Positions 34,465 to 43,527 of a DNA stretch of 56,076 bases are shown here, in pieces. Each line of letters starts with the position of its first letter. The stretch's first letter is position 1. Source of the DNA: Aquipseudomonas alcaligenes MRY13-0052 (lineage in GTDB: Bacteria; Pseudomonadota; Gammaproteobacteria; Pseudomonadales; Pseudomonadaceae); contig BATO01000035.1 in NCBI GenBank assembly GCA_000474255.1, positions 1-56,076 of the forward strand, in the 5' to 3' direction. A program made the position numbers and the translations under genes. A model generated the notes under the pieces. That model ran no database searches, was not told the DNA's origin, and saw only the letters and a program-made list of their open reading frames with translations.

Positions 34465-36192
34465 TCACCGCTCCATTGCCTTGGATAGAGCCGAGAAATC
34501 AACATCAGGGAATGCGCGCTCAACCTCTTCAAGCTGGGACAAGAAATTTTTCACAATCTGATCGCCATAATAGATCCGCATGTCCTCAATAGTTTTGAAG
34601 CTCTCGGCCGTACGTCCAGTTGCGAACTGCAAAACCGCAAGCCGCGCCAGAACGCTGTCAAACGGGAAGTGACGCCGGAGTTTCTCAAGCACTGGCAATT
34701 CCTGCTGAGCCGTTTTGGGAGAAACCTCGAAATTGGCAATATAAACCAAATACCCATAAGGCTCCATCAAAGGATCCCTAATGAGCGAATCGACAAAGAC
34801 ATACTGACTTGAATCAGTGGGCGCCCGAACCAAGTACTGGTTCAAAGACCAGTAAAACCGCTCAACAAGCGGCACATACACGATGGATGTTGCACAAAAA
34901 ACGAAAACCAGAATGGCCGAGAAGACTTTCCCCAACGTCAAGTCCACGTGAACTCTTCTCTCACCCAACGCACCCAAAACAAGTAAATTCAGCACGAAGA
35001 AATGCATGAGCCAGTAAGGGAATTCAAAGAAACTATACACACTAAAAATCAACAATATCGATACTGGAAGCACACGCCGCACATCCGCAGCCGCACGCCA
35101 CCACCCCCGCACACCCAAGGTGAAAAAAAGCAAAAGCCACAGCCCGCCAAATACACCCAACTCAGCAAGAAACTGCAGTAACAAATTATGGGAATGTATA
35201 AAGAAGCCAGCCGGAGAGAGAACACCTAATTCGATATGTTTCGCAAAAGCTGCTTCCCCATAATTACCGATACCCACTCCCCAAAATGGATGATCGCAGA
35301 ACACCTGCCAGGCGATAGCCCACTCCCTCAGACGCCCAGAACTGTCCCCCCCCTTGCCACCAAATGCCGCCAACCTCTCATCAACGACAACATTGGCCGC
35401 TCCACCACCCAGCAACTGACTCAGCAAGCTACCAAAAGGCTGCATTAGAACCAATGCTGCCAAGCCAAGCAAAACCACAAGCATGAACCGACTGGCATTG
35501 AGCCGCCTGAACTGCAGCGATAAAAGCAGGGCCAGTACAAACCAGGCAACGACCACCGACCGCGTCCATGTCAAGACAATACAAACTATAAAAATCGTGA
35601 CGGATGATACAACTCCAAATACCCCCAGCTTGCCACGCTGAAACAGCCACGCAGCCGACAAGACACCGACAAGGCATACAAAAGCAAAGTAATTACTATG
35701 CCCAATAAGCCCCATCATCCGCTCTGATCGGTACATGGGAATAAAAACCGCAACATCCTGCCAGAGCAGATCGAAGTGACGCAGCAGCCCAACCACCGCA
35801 CACACCAGGGCCGAATAGAGCAGCACCATTGCCAAGACGTCGGAAACACCATGATCGTCCCAGTCCACCTGCTCACTGATCAGTAGCGCCAAGGCCCCAA
35901 CGAACCAGAAAAAAATATAGAACAGCTTAAAAGCAGCGAATGAGGCAGTCTGTGTCAGGGCTGAAGCAATAAACAGCGCTCCCAAAAGAAGCCAAAGCCC
36001 GGACCATACGGAAAACTTCAGATCTACCCTTTGCCACATTAGCCATGCCGAACAAGCGAACACCCCCAAGGTGACCAATAGCTCCTCAATATAGTTGGGG
36101 AAGGGGTAGAGGTGCAGAGGAATACAGAAAGCCAGGCCAACGGCAACCACCGCTAACGCAAAGATTGGGCGAGCGCTTGAGTTCAGGTGCAT
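34465..36192 (-). CDS. Wzy-C/O-antigen-ligase-type protein, probable pilin oligosaccharyltransferase
   Basis: This 575-residue membrane protein has about eleven hydrophobic helices in residues 8-430. Its signature periplasmic loop ends in FIHSHNLLLQFLAELGVFGG, as in the Wzy_C/PglL family. The C-terminal ~110 residues are soluble and helical. Such enzymes move a lipid-linked glycan onto O-antigen core or, beside pilin genes (TfpO/PilO, PglL), onto pilin. Its place next to pilA and tRNA-Thr, as for tfpO in P. aeruginosa, supports pilin as target, but it is longer than the ~460-residue TfpO and the pilin C-terminus here is different. GC is only about half, far below neighbours, a sign of transfer. 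ATG at 36192 is chosen as the front of the first helix; its ribosome-binding site is weak. Confidence 0.7.
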   Translation of the reverse strand: MHLNSSARPIFALAVVAVGLAFCIPLHLYPFPNYIEELLVTLGVFACSAWLMWQRVDLKFSVWSGLWLLLGALFIASALTQTASFAAFKLFYIFFWFVGALALLISEQVDWDDHGVSDVLAMVLLYSALVCAVVGLLRHFDLLWQDVAVFIPMYRSERMMGLIGHSNYFAFVCLVGVLSAAWLFQRGKLGVFGVVSSVTIFIVCIVLTWTRSVVVAWFVLALLLSLQFRRLNASRFMLVVLLGLAALVLMQPFGSLLSQLLGGGAANVVVDERLAAFGGKGGDSSGRLREWAIAWQVFCDHPFWGVGIGNYGEAAFAKHIELGVLSPAGFFIHSHNLLLQFLAELGVFGGLWLLLFFTLGVRGWWRAAADVRRVLPVSILLIFSVYSFFEFPYWLMHFFVLNLLVLGALGERRVHVDLTLGKVFSAILVFVFCATSIVYVPLVERFYWSLNQYLVRAPTDSSQYVFVDSLIRDPLMEPYGYLVYIANFEVSPKTAQQELPVLEKLRRHFPFDSVLARLAVLQFATGRTAESFKTIEDMRIYYGDQIVKNFLSQLEEVERAFPDVDFSALSKAMER

Positions 36193-36206
36193 TCTTAGGG
36201 ACTCAT

Positions 36207-36221
36207 TGACATTTTTTGTCA
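36207..36221. promoter_or_regulatory. TGACA/TGTCA dyad upstream of pilA
   Basis: TGACATTTTTTGTCA, a 15-base palindrome about 60 bases upstream of the sigma-54 promoter. PilR sites in P. aeruginosa contain TGTC motifs, so this is a candidate activator site. It also lies just upstream of the divergent glycosyltransferase gene. Confidence 0.35.
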
Positions 36222-36276
36222 GCACAGCAGTTGAGCCAGCATGCCAGCACCTACAAAAAATGCGGTCCCGGCAATC

Positions 36277-36292
36277 TGGCAAGGGAATTGCT
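36277..36292 (+). promoter_or_regulatory. Sigma-54 promoter of pilA
   Basis: TGGCAAGGGAATTGCT has the -24 GG and -12 GC elements exactly ten bases apart. It lies 56 bases before the pilA start codon. Type IV pilin genes in Pseudomonas are transcribed by RpoN with PilR. Confidence 0.85.
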
Positions 36293-36347
36293 TAGAAGGA
36301 TGTCAGCTGCGAGTGCAGCCGTAAACACCACATTTGGAGATCCACGA

Positions 36348-36794
36348 ATGAAAGCACAGAAAGGCTTCACCCTGATCGAACTGATGATCGTTGTTGCGAT
36401 CATCGGCATCCTCGCTGCCATCGCCATTCCGGCCTACCAGAACTACATTGCACGCTCTGAAGCAGCCAGTGGCCTGGCCGCTCTTGCTCCGCTCAAGACT
36501 GCAGTTGAAGATGCCTATGCCCGTGGTGCCTCTACTTCTGACTTCACCGTCACCCTGCTGGGCAGCGCCGCTACCGCGAGCCCCCTGGGTACCATCAGCT
36601 TCCCCACCAGCTTCACCGCTGCAGGCGCGGGTGCTATGCAGTTCGACTTTGGCGGTACTAACGGCGTTTCCGGCCCCCGTACCACCGGCCAGGCGCTCCG
36701 CCTGACCCGTACTGCGAGTGGCGCCTGGACGTGCACCAGCAGCACTGGCCTTGCGACCGAACTGCGCCCGCGCAACTGCTCCACCACCCACTGA
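36348..36794 (+). CDS. pilA: Type IV major pilin PilA
   Basis: The 148-residue prepilin has the short leader MKAQKG, PilD cleavage before F7, Glu at mature position 5 and the hydrophobic helix [21 protein letters not shown] disulfide loop is expected between C129 and C144 near the C-terminus. The mature pilin polymerises into the pilus for twitching, attachment and DNA uptake. The ATG at 36348 has GGAGA nine bases upstream. It sits downstream of a sigma-54 promoter and upstream of a strong terminator. It is co-directional with pilBCD, whereas in P. aeruginosa pilA is divergent from them. The C-terminus ends CSTTH rather than the Ser end glycosylated by TfpO in group I pilins. Confidence 0.95.
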   Translation: MKAQKGFTLIELMIVVAIIGILAAIAIPAYQNYIARSEAASGLAALAPLKTAVEDAYARGASTSDFTVTLLGSAATASPLGTISFPTSFTAAGAGAMQFDFGGTNGVSGPRTTGQALRLTRTASGAWTCTSSTGLATELRPRNCSTTH

Positions 36795-36810
36795 TCTAAA
36801 GTGCACTTGG

Positions 36811-36839
36811 AAAGAAGGCGCCTCGGCGCCTTCTTTTTT
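36811..36839 (+). terminator. Terminator of pilA
   Basis: AAAGAAGGCGCC-TC-GGCGCCTTCTTT followed by TTT, a 12-bp stem 17 bases after the pilA stop. It separates abundant pilA mRNA from pilB. Confidence 0.92.
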
Positions 36840-36909
36840 ATCTACTAGCTATTCCCCACTAGTGTTGCCTACGCTATGGGCTCCCAATACGATTACAAAG
36901 CGGACTGCC

Positions 36910-38613
36910 ATGAATGACTCGCCCACCCTCTCAGGCCTTGCACGCCAGTTGGTCCTCGCTGAACTACTGGATGAGAAAAGTGCGCAGAACGCTCAGCAAC
37001 AAGCACAGCGGAACAGGCTTTCGCTGGTTACCTATGTGGTCCAGAACAAGCTGGTTAAAAGCAGAGCCATTGCAGAGCTGTCAGCAGAGCAGTTTGGCGT
37101 TGCTTTCTTCGACCTCGGCGCCATAGACAAGGAGGGACAGCCAAAAGACCTGGTTAGTGAAAAGCTGCTCCGCCAGCATCGAGTGATCCCCCTCTGGCGT
37201 AGAGGTAACAAGCTATTCGTTGGAGTTTCAGACCCTACCAATCACCAGGCTGTGACGGATATCCAGTTCAGCACAGGCCTCACTACAGAGGCGATTCTGG
37301 TCGAAGATGACAAGCTGGGCGATGCCATCGACAAGTTCTTCGATAGTGCCAGCTCCGGCATGGAAGATCTCGGTGACGTCGATCTGGACGGCGTTGATAT
37401 AGAGGCGGTCGACGACGACAAACAAGACAGCGGTGCAGGTGAGAGCGCCGATGACGCTCCCGTCGTACGCTTCGTCAATAAAATGCTGCTGGACGCCATC
37501 AAGGGCGGCTCCTCCGACTTGCACTTCGAGCCCTACGAGCGCTCGTACCGCGTAAGGCTGCGGACCGATGGCATCCTTCACGAAGTGGCGCGCCCACCGA
37601 TCCAACTGGCCAGCCGTATTTCCGCGCGCCTGAAGGTCATGGCAGCCCTGGATATTTCCGAACGTCGCAAGCCTCAGGACGGCCGGATCAAGATGAAAAT
37701 TTCCAAAACCAAAGCCATCGACTTCCGCGTCAACACGCTCCCCACTCTCTGGGGCGAAAAGATCGTGATGCGGATTCTTGATCCATCCAGCGCGCAGATG
37801 GGCATCGATGCGTTGGGTTATGAGGAAACACAGAAAGAACTCTATTTGAATGCACTGAAACAACCTCAGGGCATGATCCTTGTCACGGGCCCTACGGGGT
37901 CAGGCAAGACGGTTTCGCTTTACACCGGCATCAATATTCTCAACACCGTCGACATCAACATTTCAACAGCTGAAGACCCGGTGGAAATCAACCTGGAAGG
38001 TATCAACCAGGTCAACGTCAACCCACGTCAGGGTATGGATTTCGCCCAAGCCCTTCGGGCTTTCCTGCGCCAAGACCCTGACGTGATCATGGTCGGCGAA
38101 ATTCGTGACCTCGAGACCGCCGAAATCGCCATCAAGGCAGCACAGACCGGTCACATGGTGATGTCCACGCTGCACACCAACAGCGCTGCGGAAACCTTGA
38201 CCCGCCTTCGCAATATGGGCGTTCCGGCCTTCAACATCGCGACATCGGTCAATTTGATCATCGCTCAGCGCCTGGCTCGAAAACTCTGTAGTGCATGCAA
38301 AAAGGAGGTTGATGTACCTCACGACACGCTACTCAGAGAGGGCTTCCCTGAAGACAAGATCGGTACCTTCAAGATATTCGGCCCTGTAGGTTGTGATAAT
38401 TGCAAAGGCGGTTACAAAGGCAGGGTCGGTATTTATGAAGTGGTTAAAAACACGCCGGCCTTGCAGCGCATTATCATGGAGGAAGGTAACTCCATCGATA
38501 TCGCCGCGCAGATGCGTAAAGATGGCTTCAACGATCTGCGCAACTCGGGCCTGCTGAAAGCCATGCAAGGCGTAACCAGCCTCGAGGAAGTCAACCGCGT
38601 GACCAAGGACTAA
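36910..38613 (+). CDS. pilB: Type IV pilus assembly ATPase PilB
   Basis: The 567-residue extension ATPase has an N-terminal MshEN-type region, a core with Walker A GPTGSGKT near residue 327, Asp box, Walker B VGEIRDLETAEIA and His box STLHTNSAAETLTRL. A tetracysteine zinc site follows (CSACKK ... CDNCKGGYKGR). It drives pilus growth from the cytoplasmic face with PilC. Start at the ATG 36910; the Shine-Dalgarno is weak. GC is lower than in most neighbours. It is separated from pilA by a terminator and followed by pilC after three bases. Confidence 0.95.
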   Translation: MNDSPTLSGLARQLVLAELLDEKSAQNAQQQAQRNRLSLVTYVVQNKLVKSRAIAELSAEQFGVAFFDLGAIDKEGQPKDLVSEKLLRQHRVIPLWRRGNKLFVGVSDPTNHQAVTDIQFSTGLTTEAILVEDDKLGDAIDKFFDSASSGMEDLGDVDLDGVDIEAVDDDKQDSGAGESADDAPVVRFVNKMLLDAIKGGSSDLHFEPYERSYRVRLRTDGILHEVARPPIQLASRISARLKVMAALDISERRKPQDGRIKMKISKTKAIDFRVNTLPTLWGEKIVMRILDPSSAQMGIDALGYEETQKELYLNALKQPQGMILVTGPTGSGKTVSLYTGINILNTVDINISTAEDPVEINLEGINQVNVNPRQGMDFAQALRAFLRQDPDVIMVGEIRDLETAEIAIKAAQTGHMVMSTLHTNSAAETLTRLRNMGVPAFNIATSVNLIIAQRLARKLCSACKKEVDVPHDTLLREGFPEDKIGTFKIFGPVGCDNCKGGYKGRVGIYEVVKNTPALQRIIMEEGNSIDIAAQMRKDGFNDLRNSGLLKAMQGVTSLEEVNRVTKD

Positions 38614-38616
38614 TCC

Positions 38617-39837
38617 ATGGCGGAAAAAGCACAAAAATCGAGTGTCTTCAAATGGGAAGGCACCGACAAGAAGGGTACCAAGGTCACTGGTGAAATCAGC
38701 GGCATAAATCCGGCGCTGGTTAAAGCACAGCTCCGCAAGCAGGGTATCAACCCACTCAAGGTACGCAAAAAGGCGGCATCCCTTTTCAGCGCTGGCAAGA
38801 AGATCAAGCCGTTGGATATCGCCCTGTTCACCCGGCAGATGGCCACAATGATGAAGGCCGGCGTTCCGCTGCTGCAAAGCTTCGACATCATCGGTGAAGG
38901 TTTCGAAAACCCCAACATGCGCAAGCTGGTGGACGAAGTGAAGCAAGAGGTGGCGGCGGGTAACAGCTTCGCCAACTCCCTGCGCAAGAAGCCGATGTAT
39001 TTCGATGAGCTGTATTGCAACCTGGTCGATTCCGGTGAGCAGTCCGGCGCACTGGAAACACTTCTGGATCGAGTCGCAACCTATAAAGAGAAGACCGAAC
39101 AGCTAAAAGCCAAGATCAAAAAAGCCATGACCTACCCGATCGCGGTCTTGATCGTTGCGGTCATCGTTTCAGCCATCTTGCTGATCAAGGTCGTGCCACA
39201 GTTCAAGGACGTTTTCAAAGGCTTTGGCGCAGAGCTACCGGCCTTCACCCAAATGGTGGTGAACCTCTCTGAAGCCCTTCAGACTTGGTGGTTTGTCATA
39301 CTGATAGCCACCTTCGGCACCATCTTTGGCATCGGTCAGTTCTATAAGCGCTCGCAAAAATTCCGCGACGCGGTAGATAGAGGCGTTCTAAAAATGCCGA
39401 TTGTCGGCGACATTGTCTACAAGTCATCAGTCGCACGCTATGCCCGTACGCTCTCTACCACATTCGCAGCAGGCGTTCCGCTGGTAGACGCGCTGGACTC
39501 CGTATCCGGCGCCACAGGTAACGTGGTATTCAAGAATGCAGTTGGGAAAATCAAGCAAGACGTATCCACCGGTATGCAATTGAACTTCTCCATGCGCACC
39601 ACCGGTGTATTCCCGTCCATGGCTATCCAAATGACAGCCATTGGCGAAGAATCTGGCGCTCTCGATAGCATGCTGGACAAAGTTGCCTCTTTCTATGAAG
39701 AAGAAGTCGACAACGCCGTCGATAACCTGACCACACTGATGGAGCCCATGATCATGGCCGTCCTCGGCGTGCTGGTCGGCGGCCTGATCATCGCGATGTA
39801 CCTGCCTATCTTCCAGCTCGGTTCGGTAGTGGGATAA
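38617..39837 (+). CDS. pilC: Type IV pilus inner-membrane platform protein PilC
   Basis: The 406-residue GspF-family protein has two repeated cytoplasmic T2SSF domains (about residues 70-195 and 275-395, each with an FTRQMATMMKAGVPLLQSF- or YARTLSTTFAAGVPLVDAL-type stretch) and three membrane helices (~170-195, 220-245, 375-400). It couples PilB and PilT motion to pilin insertion. The stop TAA directly abuts the GTG of pilD. Confidence 0.95.
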   Translation: MAEKAQKSSVFKWEGTDKKGTKVTGEISGINPALVKAQLRKQGINPLKVRKKAASLFSAGKKIKPLDIALFTRQMATMMKAGVPLLQSFDIIGEGFENPNMRKLVDEVKQEVAAGNSFANSLRKKPMYFDELYCNLVDSGEQSGALETLLDRVATYKEKTEQLKAKIKKAMTYPIAVLIVAVIVSAILLIKVVPQFKDVFKGFGAELPAFTQMVVNLSEALQTWWFVILIATFGTIFGIGQFYKRSQKFRDAVDRGVLKMPIVGDIVYKSSVARYARTLSTTFAAGVPLVDALDSVSGATGNVVFKNAVGKIKQDVSTGMQLNFSMRTTGVFPSMAIQMTAIGEESGALDSMLDKVASFYEEEVDNAVDNLTTLMEPMIMAVLGVLVGGLIIAMYLPIFQLGSVVG

Positions 39838-40707
39838 GTGACAGTCATCGACTTCCTGGCCGGCAATTTGCCGGCCTTTGTTTTCTGCATCTTCCTCCTC
39901 GGCCTTCTCGTCGGCAGCTTCCTCAACGTCGTCATCTACCGCCTGCCGGTGATGATGTTCCGTGACTGGAAGGCGCAGGCGCGGGAGGCGTTGGAGCTTC
40001 CGGCGGAGCCCAAGGGCGATACCTTCAACCTGATCCTGCCGAACTCGCGCTGCCCTCATTGCAGCCACGAGATCCAGGCCTGGGAAAACATCCCCGTGGT
40101 CAGCTGGCTGGCCTTGGGTGGCAAATGCTCGTCGTGCAAGGCGCCGATCAAGAAGCGCTACCCGCTGGTGGAGCTGACCTGTGGCCTGCTGTCGGCCTAT
40201 GTGGCCTGGCATTTCGGCTTTACCTGGCAGGCCGGGGCGTTCCTGGTGCTGACCTGGGGCCTGCTGGCGATGAGCATGATCGACGTCGACCACCAGTTGC
40301 TGCCGGATTCCCTGGTACTGCCGCTGCTGTGGCTCGGCCTGATCCTCAACAACCAGGGCATGTTCGCCACGCCCAGCGATGCGCTCTGGGGCGCGGTGGC
40401 GGGCTATCTCAGCCTGTGGTCGGTGTATTGGGTGTTCAAGCTGGTGACCGGCAAGGAAGGCATGGGCTACGGCGACTTCAAGTTGCTGGCGATGCTCGGT
40501 ACCTGGGGCGGCTGGCAGGTGTTGCCGCTGACCATCCTGCTGTCGTCCCTGGTGGGCGCGATACTGGGGATCATCATCCTCAAGCTGCGCGACGCGGACA
40601 GCGGCACGCCCATCCCCTTCGGCCCCTACCTGGCGATTGCCGGCTGGATTGCATTGCTCTGGGGTGATCAAATAACCGGGACCTATCTCCACTTCGCCGG
40701 TTTCTGA
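39838..40707 (+). CDS. pilD: Prepilin peptidase/N-methyltransferase PilD
   Basis: The 289-residue bifunctional aspartic protease cleaves prepilin leaders and methylates the new N-terminal Phe. It has the N-terminal [12 protein letters not shown], zinc cysteine pairs CPHC and CSSC, and the two active aspartates in [10 protein letters not shown] and GYGDFKLLA. It also serves type II secretion pseudopilins. The start is GTG, immediately after the pilC stop with no gap. Base composition rises to the genome norm from this gene on, unlike pilA-pilC. Its stop overlaps the coaE start by one base. Confidence 0.96.
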   Translation: MTVIDFLAGNLPAFVFCIFLLGLLVGSFLNVVIYRLPVMMFRDWKAQAREALELPAEPKGDTFNLILPNSRCPHCSHEIQAWENIPVVSWLALGGKCSSCKAPIKKRYPLVELTCGLLSAYVAWHFGFTWQAGAFLVLTWGLLAMSMIDVDHQLLPDSLVLPLLWLGLILNNQGMFATPSDALWGAVAGYLSLWSVYWVFKLVTGKEGMGYGDFKLLAMLGTWGGWQVLPLTILLSSLVGAILGIIILKLRDADSGTPIPFGPYLAIAGWIALLWGDQITGTYLHFAGF

Positions 40708-41318
40708 TGAACAAACCCTGGATCCTTGGCCTTACGGGCGGCATTGGCAGCGGCAAGAGCGCTGTCGCCACCCACTTCGGCAACCTCGGCGTGCACCTGG
40801 TGGACGCCGATCACGCGGCGCGCTGGGTGGTCGAGCCCGGCCGCCCTGCCCTCGCGCAGATCACCGAGCACTTCGGCCGCGATGTATTGCAGGCCGACGG
40901 CCAACTCGATCGTGCCACCTTGCGCCAACGCATCTTCGAGCACCCGGAAGAGCGCCGCTGGCTGGAAAACCTGCTGCACCCGCTGATAGGCGAGGAAATC
41001 GTCCGCGACCTGGCCAGCGCCCAGTCGCCCTACGCCATCCTCGTCTCGCCGCTGCTGATCGAGTCCGGTCAGCACCGCATGACCCAGCGCGTGCTGGTGG
41101 TCGATGCACCGGAAGCGGTGCAGATCCAGCGCACCATGGCCCGGGACAAGGTGTCCGAAGAGCAGGTCGGCGCCATCCTCAAGGCCCAGGCCAGCCGTGA
41201 AAAGCGCCTGGAGGCGGCGGATGACGTGCTGGTCAATGACCGTGACCTCGAATGGCTGCAGCGCGAAGTCGAACGCCTGCACGCTTTCTACCTGACCCTG
41301 CGCGGAGGCCAAGCATGA
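40707..41318 (+). CDS. coaE: Dephospho-CoA kinase
   Basis: The 203-residue P-loop kinase carries out the last step of coenzyme A synthesis. Walker A is [11 protein letters not shown] at the N-terminus; the family motifs [18 protein letters not shown] and SPLLIESG are present. It is coupled to pilD (one-base overlap) and to yacG (four-base overlap). Confidence 0.95.
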   Translation: MNKPWILGLTGGIGSGKSAVATHFGNLGVHLVDADHAARWVVEPGRPALAQITEHFGRDVLQADGQLDRATLRQRIFEHPEERRWLENLLHPLIGEEIVRDLASAQSPYAILVSPLLIESGQHRMTQRVLVVDAPEAVQIQRTMARDKVSEEQVGAILKAQASREKRLEAADDVLVNDRDLEWLQREVERLHAFYLTLRGGQA

Positions 41319-41515
41319 GCCAGCCCATGACCGTCGAATGCCCAACCTGTGGCGCCCCCGTCGAATGGGGCCCGCAAAGCCCCAGCCGGCCCTTCTGCAG
41401 CGAGCGCTGCAAGCTGATCGACCTGGGGGCCTGGGCCGCCGAGGAACATGCGATCCCCGGCGACGTCCAGGAAGACGAACTCTTCACCAGCGACCTGCCG
41501 GAACGGGGCCACTGA
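41315..41515 (+). CDS. yacG: DNA gyrase inhibitor YacG
   Basis: The 66-residue zinc protein has the four-cysteine site CPTCGAP ... [12 protein letters not shown]. YacG binds the GyrB subunit and blocks DNA binding by gyrase. ATG 41315 overlaps the coaE stop (ATGA) and has GGAGG upstream. The acidic C-terminal tail (DVQEDELF) is typical. Confidence 0.93.
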   Translation: MSQPMTVECPTCGAPVEWGPQSPSRPFCSERCKLIDLGAWAAEEHAIPGDVQEDELFTSDLPERGH

Positions 41516-41518
41516 GCC

Positions 41519-41728
41519 TCAGGGGCGCATGAAGGCGTAATCGCGGTCGTCATCGAGGTTGTCGGCCAGGAAGCACAGCTCCTGGGCCAGATCATCGATG
41601 GGCCGCACCGCCTTGCTGCGCTCCACCACCTCGCTGAGCAGCGCCCGCAACGCCAGCGCCTCGCTCATCCCCGCACCACTGGCCACGGCCAGCTCCCGAT
41701 CCAGCATCTCGCGCGCCCATTTGTGCAT
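41519..41728 (-). CDS. Conserved small protein, function unknown
   Basis: The 69-residue, probably helical protein (MHKWAREMLDRELAVASG ... LAQELCFLADNLDDDRDYAF) sits convergent to yacG with only three bases between stops, as the small gene PA4531 does in P. aeruginosa. The second ATG at 41728 is preferred, since GGGAG is six bases before it but directly touches the first ATG at 41734. No domain was recognised. Confidence 0.7.
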   Translation of the reverse strand: MHKWAREMLDRELAVASGAGMSEALALRALLSEVVERSKAVRPIDDLAQELCFLADNLDDDRDYAFMRP

Positions 41729-41841
41729 GGTCATCTCCCGCTCATCGTCTGTGAAGGCGCCATGATCGGTGCGCGGAGGGCTGTGGATAATTGACCGGGA
41801 TCAAGCCGCCAGGCGTCATGCCCGCGGTGAATTCCCGACCA

Positions 41842-42528
41842 TCACTTCGGCTCGTCGTCCTTCCAGGGCGCCTGCAGGTAGCGCGAGCGGTTGAAGGTCT
41901 CCAGCCAGTCCGGGTAGAACACCACCAGCGCCGTCACCGCGGTGCCGTTGATAAAGGCCTCGGGGAACATCACCAGCCAGAGGTAGCCGACGAAATCCTC
42001 CAGCCAGGGCGGCATCGGGAAGATTCCATCCAGCCAGAGCACGCCCAACCCCAGCAGCGTGCACAGCAGCGCCGCCAGTGCGGCGGGGAAGAAGCCGCAG
42101 CAGAAGATGTAGACGAAGAGGTTGCGCGGTTGATAGCGCTCCACCCAGAGGGCGCAGCACTCGGTCACCAGCACCGGCAGCAGCACCAGCAGCGCGCCGT
42201 TGAGCCCCAGCGCGGCGAAGTCCTGGCGCCCCAGCGCCAGCAGGCCAAGCTGCGCCACCAGGCCGCCGAGCACCGCCAGCGGCCAATCCAGCAGCAGCGT
42301 CACCGCCGTCATGCCGATGAAGTGGTAGGAGACGCCCGAATCGAAATCTCGCCGCACCAGCCACAGCAGGAACAGCGCCAGCACGGTGCCGAACAGCAGG
42401 TGCTGGCGTCGCGTATCGCTGAACAGCTCGACCCAGGGCGCACGCCAGATCGCCCAAGCGATGACCGGCAGGTAGATCGCCCAGCCCAGGCACAGGCTGG
42501 TGGTGGAGAGCAACTGGGACGCGATCAC
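41842..42528 (-). CDS. CbiM-like/energy-coupling-factor-type membrane protein
   Basis: The 228-residue protein has six or seven membrane helices and the feature DFDSGVSYHFIGMTAVTLLL near residue 60-80, with a conserved GLNGALLVLLPVLVTE. It resembles the CbiM/ECF S-component-like group (COG3235) whose members bind a metal or vitamin. No ATPase gene is nearby, so transport cannot be inferred with certainty. Its start overlaps the upstream thioredoxin-fold gene by four bases, and both belong to a three-gene minus-strand operon with a GNAT gene. Confidence 0.7.
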   Translation of the reverse strand: MIASQLLSTTSLCLGWAIYLPVIAWAIWRAPWVELFSDTRRQHLLFGTVLALFLLWLVRRDFDSGVSYHFIGMTAVTLLLDWPLAVLGGLVAQLGLLALGRQDFAALGLNGALLVLLPVLVTECCALWVERYQPRNLFVYIFCCGFFPAALAALLCTLLGLGVLWLDGIFPMPPWLEDFVGYLWLVMFPEAFINGTAVTALVVFYPDWLETFNRSRYLQAPWKDDEPK

Positions 42529-42992
42529 TCTGCGGAGGACTCGAGAACGGCGCGCAGCGCCGCGGCATCGGTGAAGGTCAGGGTTTCACGCACTACGCCA
42601 CCTTCCAGGCGCAACAGCAGCACGCTGCCCGCCTCGGCCGGATAACGGGGCGCCACGCGGGACTCACGGTCCAGCATCACCCGGTAGTTGTAATCCCGCA
42701 TCGCCGGCACCGCGAAGAGCTTGGCGATGACCGCCGGCATGCGGCTCACATCGGCGAGGAACACGGCCTTGCGCGCCTCCAGGTAGCCCTTGGGTTGCCC
42801 CTCCAACGCCGCCTTGACCAGCTTCGCGCCGTCCATGTCGCGGGCCACCAGCAACAGCCGCAGCCCGTCATCGAGGGTGTAAGGCTGGTCGTACTGGTCC
42901 AGCAGCGTCCAGGGCGCGAGCCGTGAACCCTCCTCCTGCGCCTGGGCAAACCCCATCCACGCCATCAGCAACACCACGAAAACCGCTTTCAT
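42525..42992 (-). CDS. Exported DUF4174-like protein with thioredoxin-type fold
   Basis: The 155-residue protein has a signal peptide ([19 protein letters not shown]). The mature part resembles thioredoxin-like DUF4174 proteins: a strand with [33 protein letters not shown], and a last helix with [10 protein letters not shown]. There is no CxxC, so redox chemistry is unlikely. It overlaps its neighbours on both sides by four bases, which shows strict co-expression with the GNAT and CbiM-like genes. Function is unknown. Confidence 0.6.
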   Translation of the reverse strand: MKAVFVVLLMAWMGFAQAQEEGSRLAPWTLLDQYDQPYTLDDGLRLLLVARDMDGAKLVKAALEGQPKGYLEARKAVFLADVSRMPAVIAKLFAVPAMRDYNYRVMLDRESRVAPRYPAEAGSVLLLRLEGGVVRETLTFTDAAALRAVLESSAE

Positions 42993-43414
42993 TCACTCGC
43001 TCCCCTTGTGGAAAAAACCTGGATGTCCCCACGCTCGCCCCAGCCTTCCTGCGCTCGCCAGAAGGTCAGCGCCTGGGGTGCATCACGCAGGACGAAGACA
43101 TGGGATTTGCCGATGCCCTGCTCCGCCAGCCGCGTCAGCACCTCATCGAGCATCCGCCGGGCCAGCCCGCGCCCGCGAAAGGCCTCGTCGACCACCAGGT
43201 GCTGCAGGTAGCCGCGTCGGCCGTCGTGTCCGGCCATCAGGCAGGCGACCACCTCGCCCCCGGCTTCGACCAGCAGGCTCAGCCCGGGGTTTCGTGCGAG
43301 ATAGGCGCAGAAGGGTGCGTACTCGTCCTCCGGGAGCAGGCGGATACCCGGCGTCCGGCTCCAGAGGGCCAGCAATCGGGAGTGGTCGGCAGGTGTGGCG
43401 GGGCGCAATTGCAT
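42989..43414 (-). CDS. GNAT-family N-acetyltransferase
   Basis: The 141-residue protein has the GNAT fold: [16 protein letters not shown] at the start, the acetyl-CoA pyrophosphate loop [20 protein letters not shown], and [11 protein letters not shown] near the end. It moves an acetyl group from acetyl-CoA to an unknown amine. The ATG at 43414 was chosen over an upstream TTG. It is the first gene of an overlapping three-gene operon. Confidence 0.82.
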   Translation of the reverse strand: MQLRPATPADHSRLLALWSRTPGIRLLPEDEYAPFCAYLARNPGLSLLVEAGGEVVACLMAGHDGRRGYLQHLVVDEAFRGRGLARRMLDEVLTRLAEQGIGKSHVFVLRDAPQALTFWRAQEGWGERGDIQVFSTRGASE

Positions 43415-43527
43415 GGGCAGGTTCCAAGGCAAGGTCCGGAGTTTATACCAAGGCCCGCCACAGGGCGCCGTGCCCGTATGCCGCGTCGGGCTACCACAGC
43501 GAGGCGCGGCGAGGCTAAGCTCCGCTC

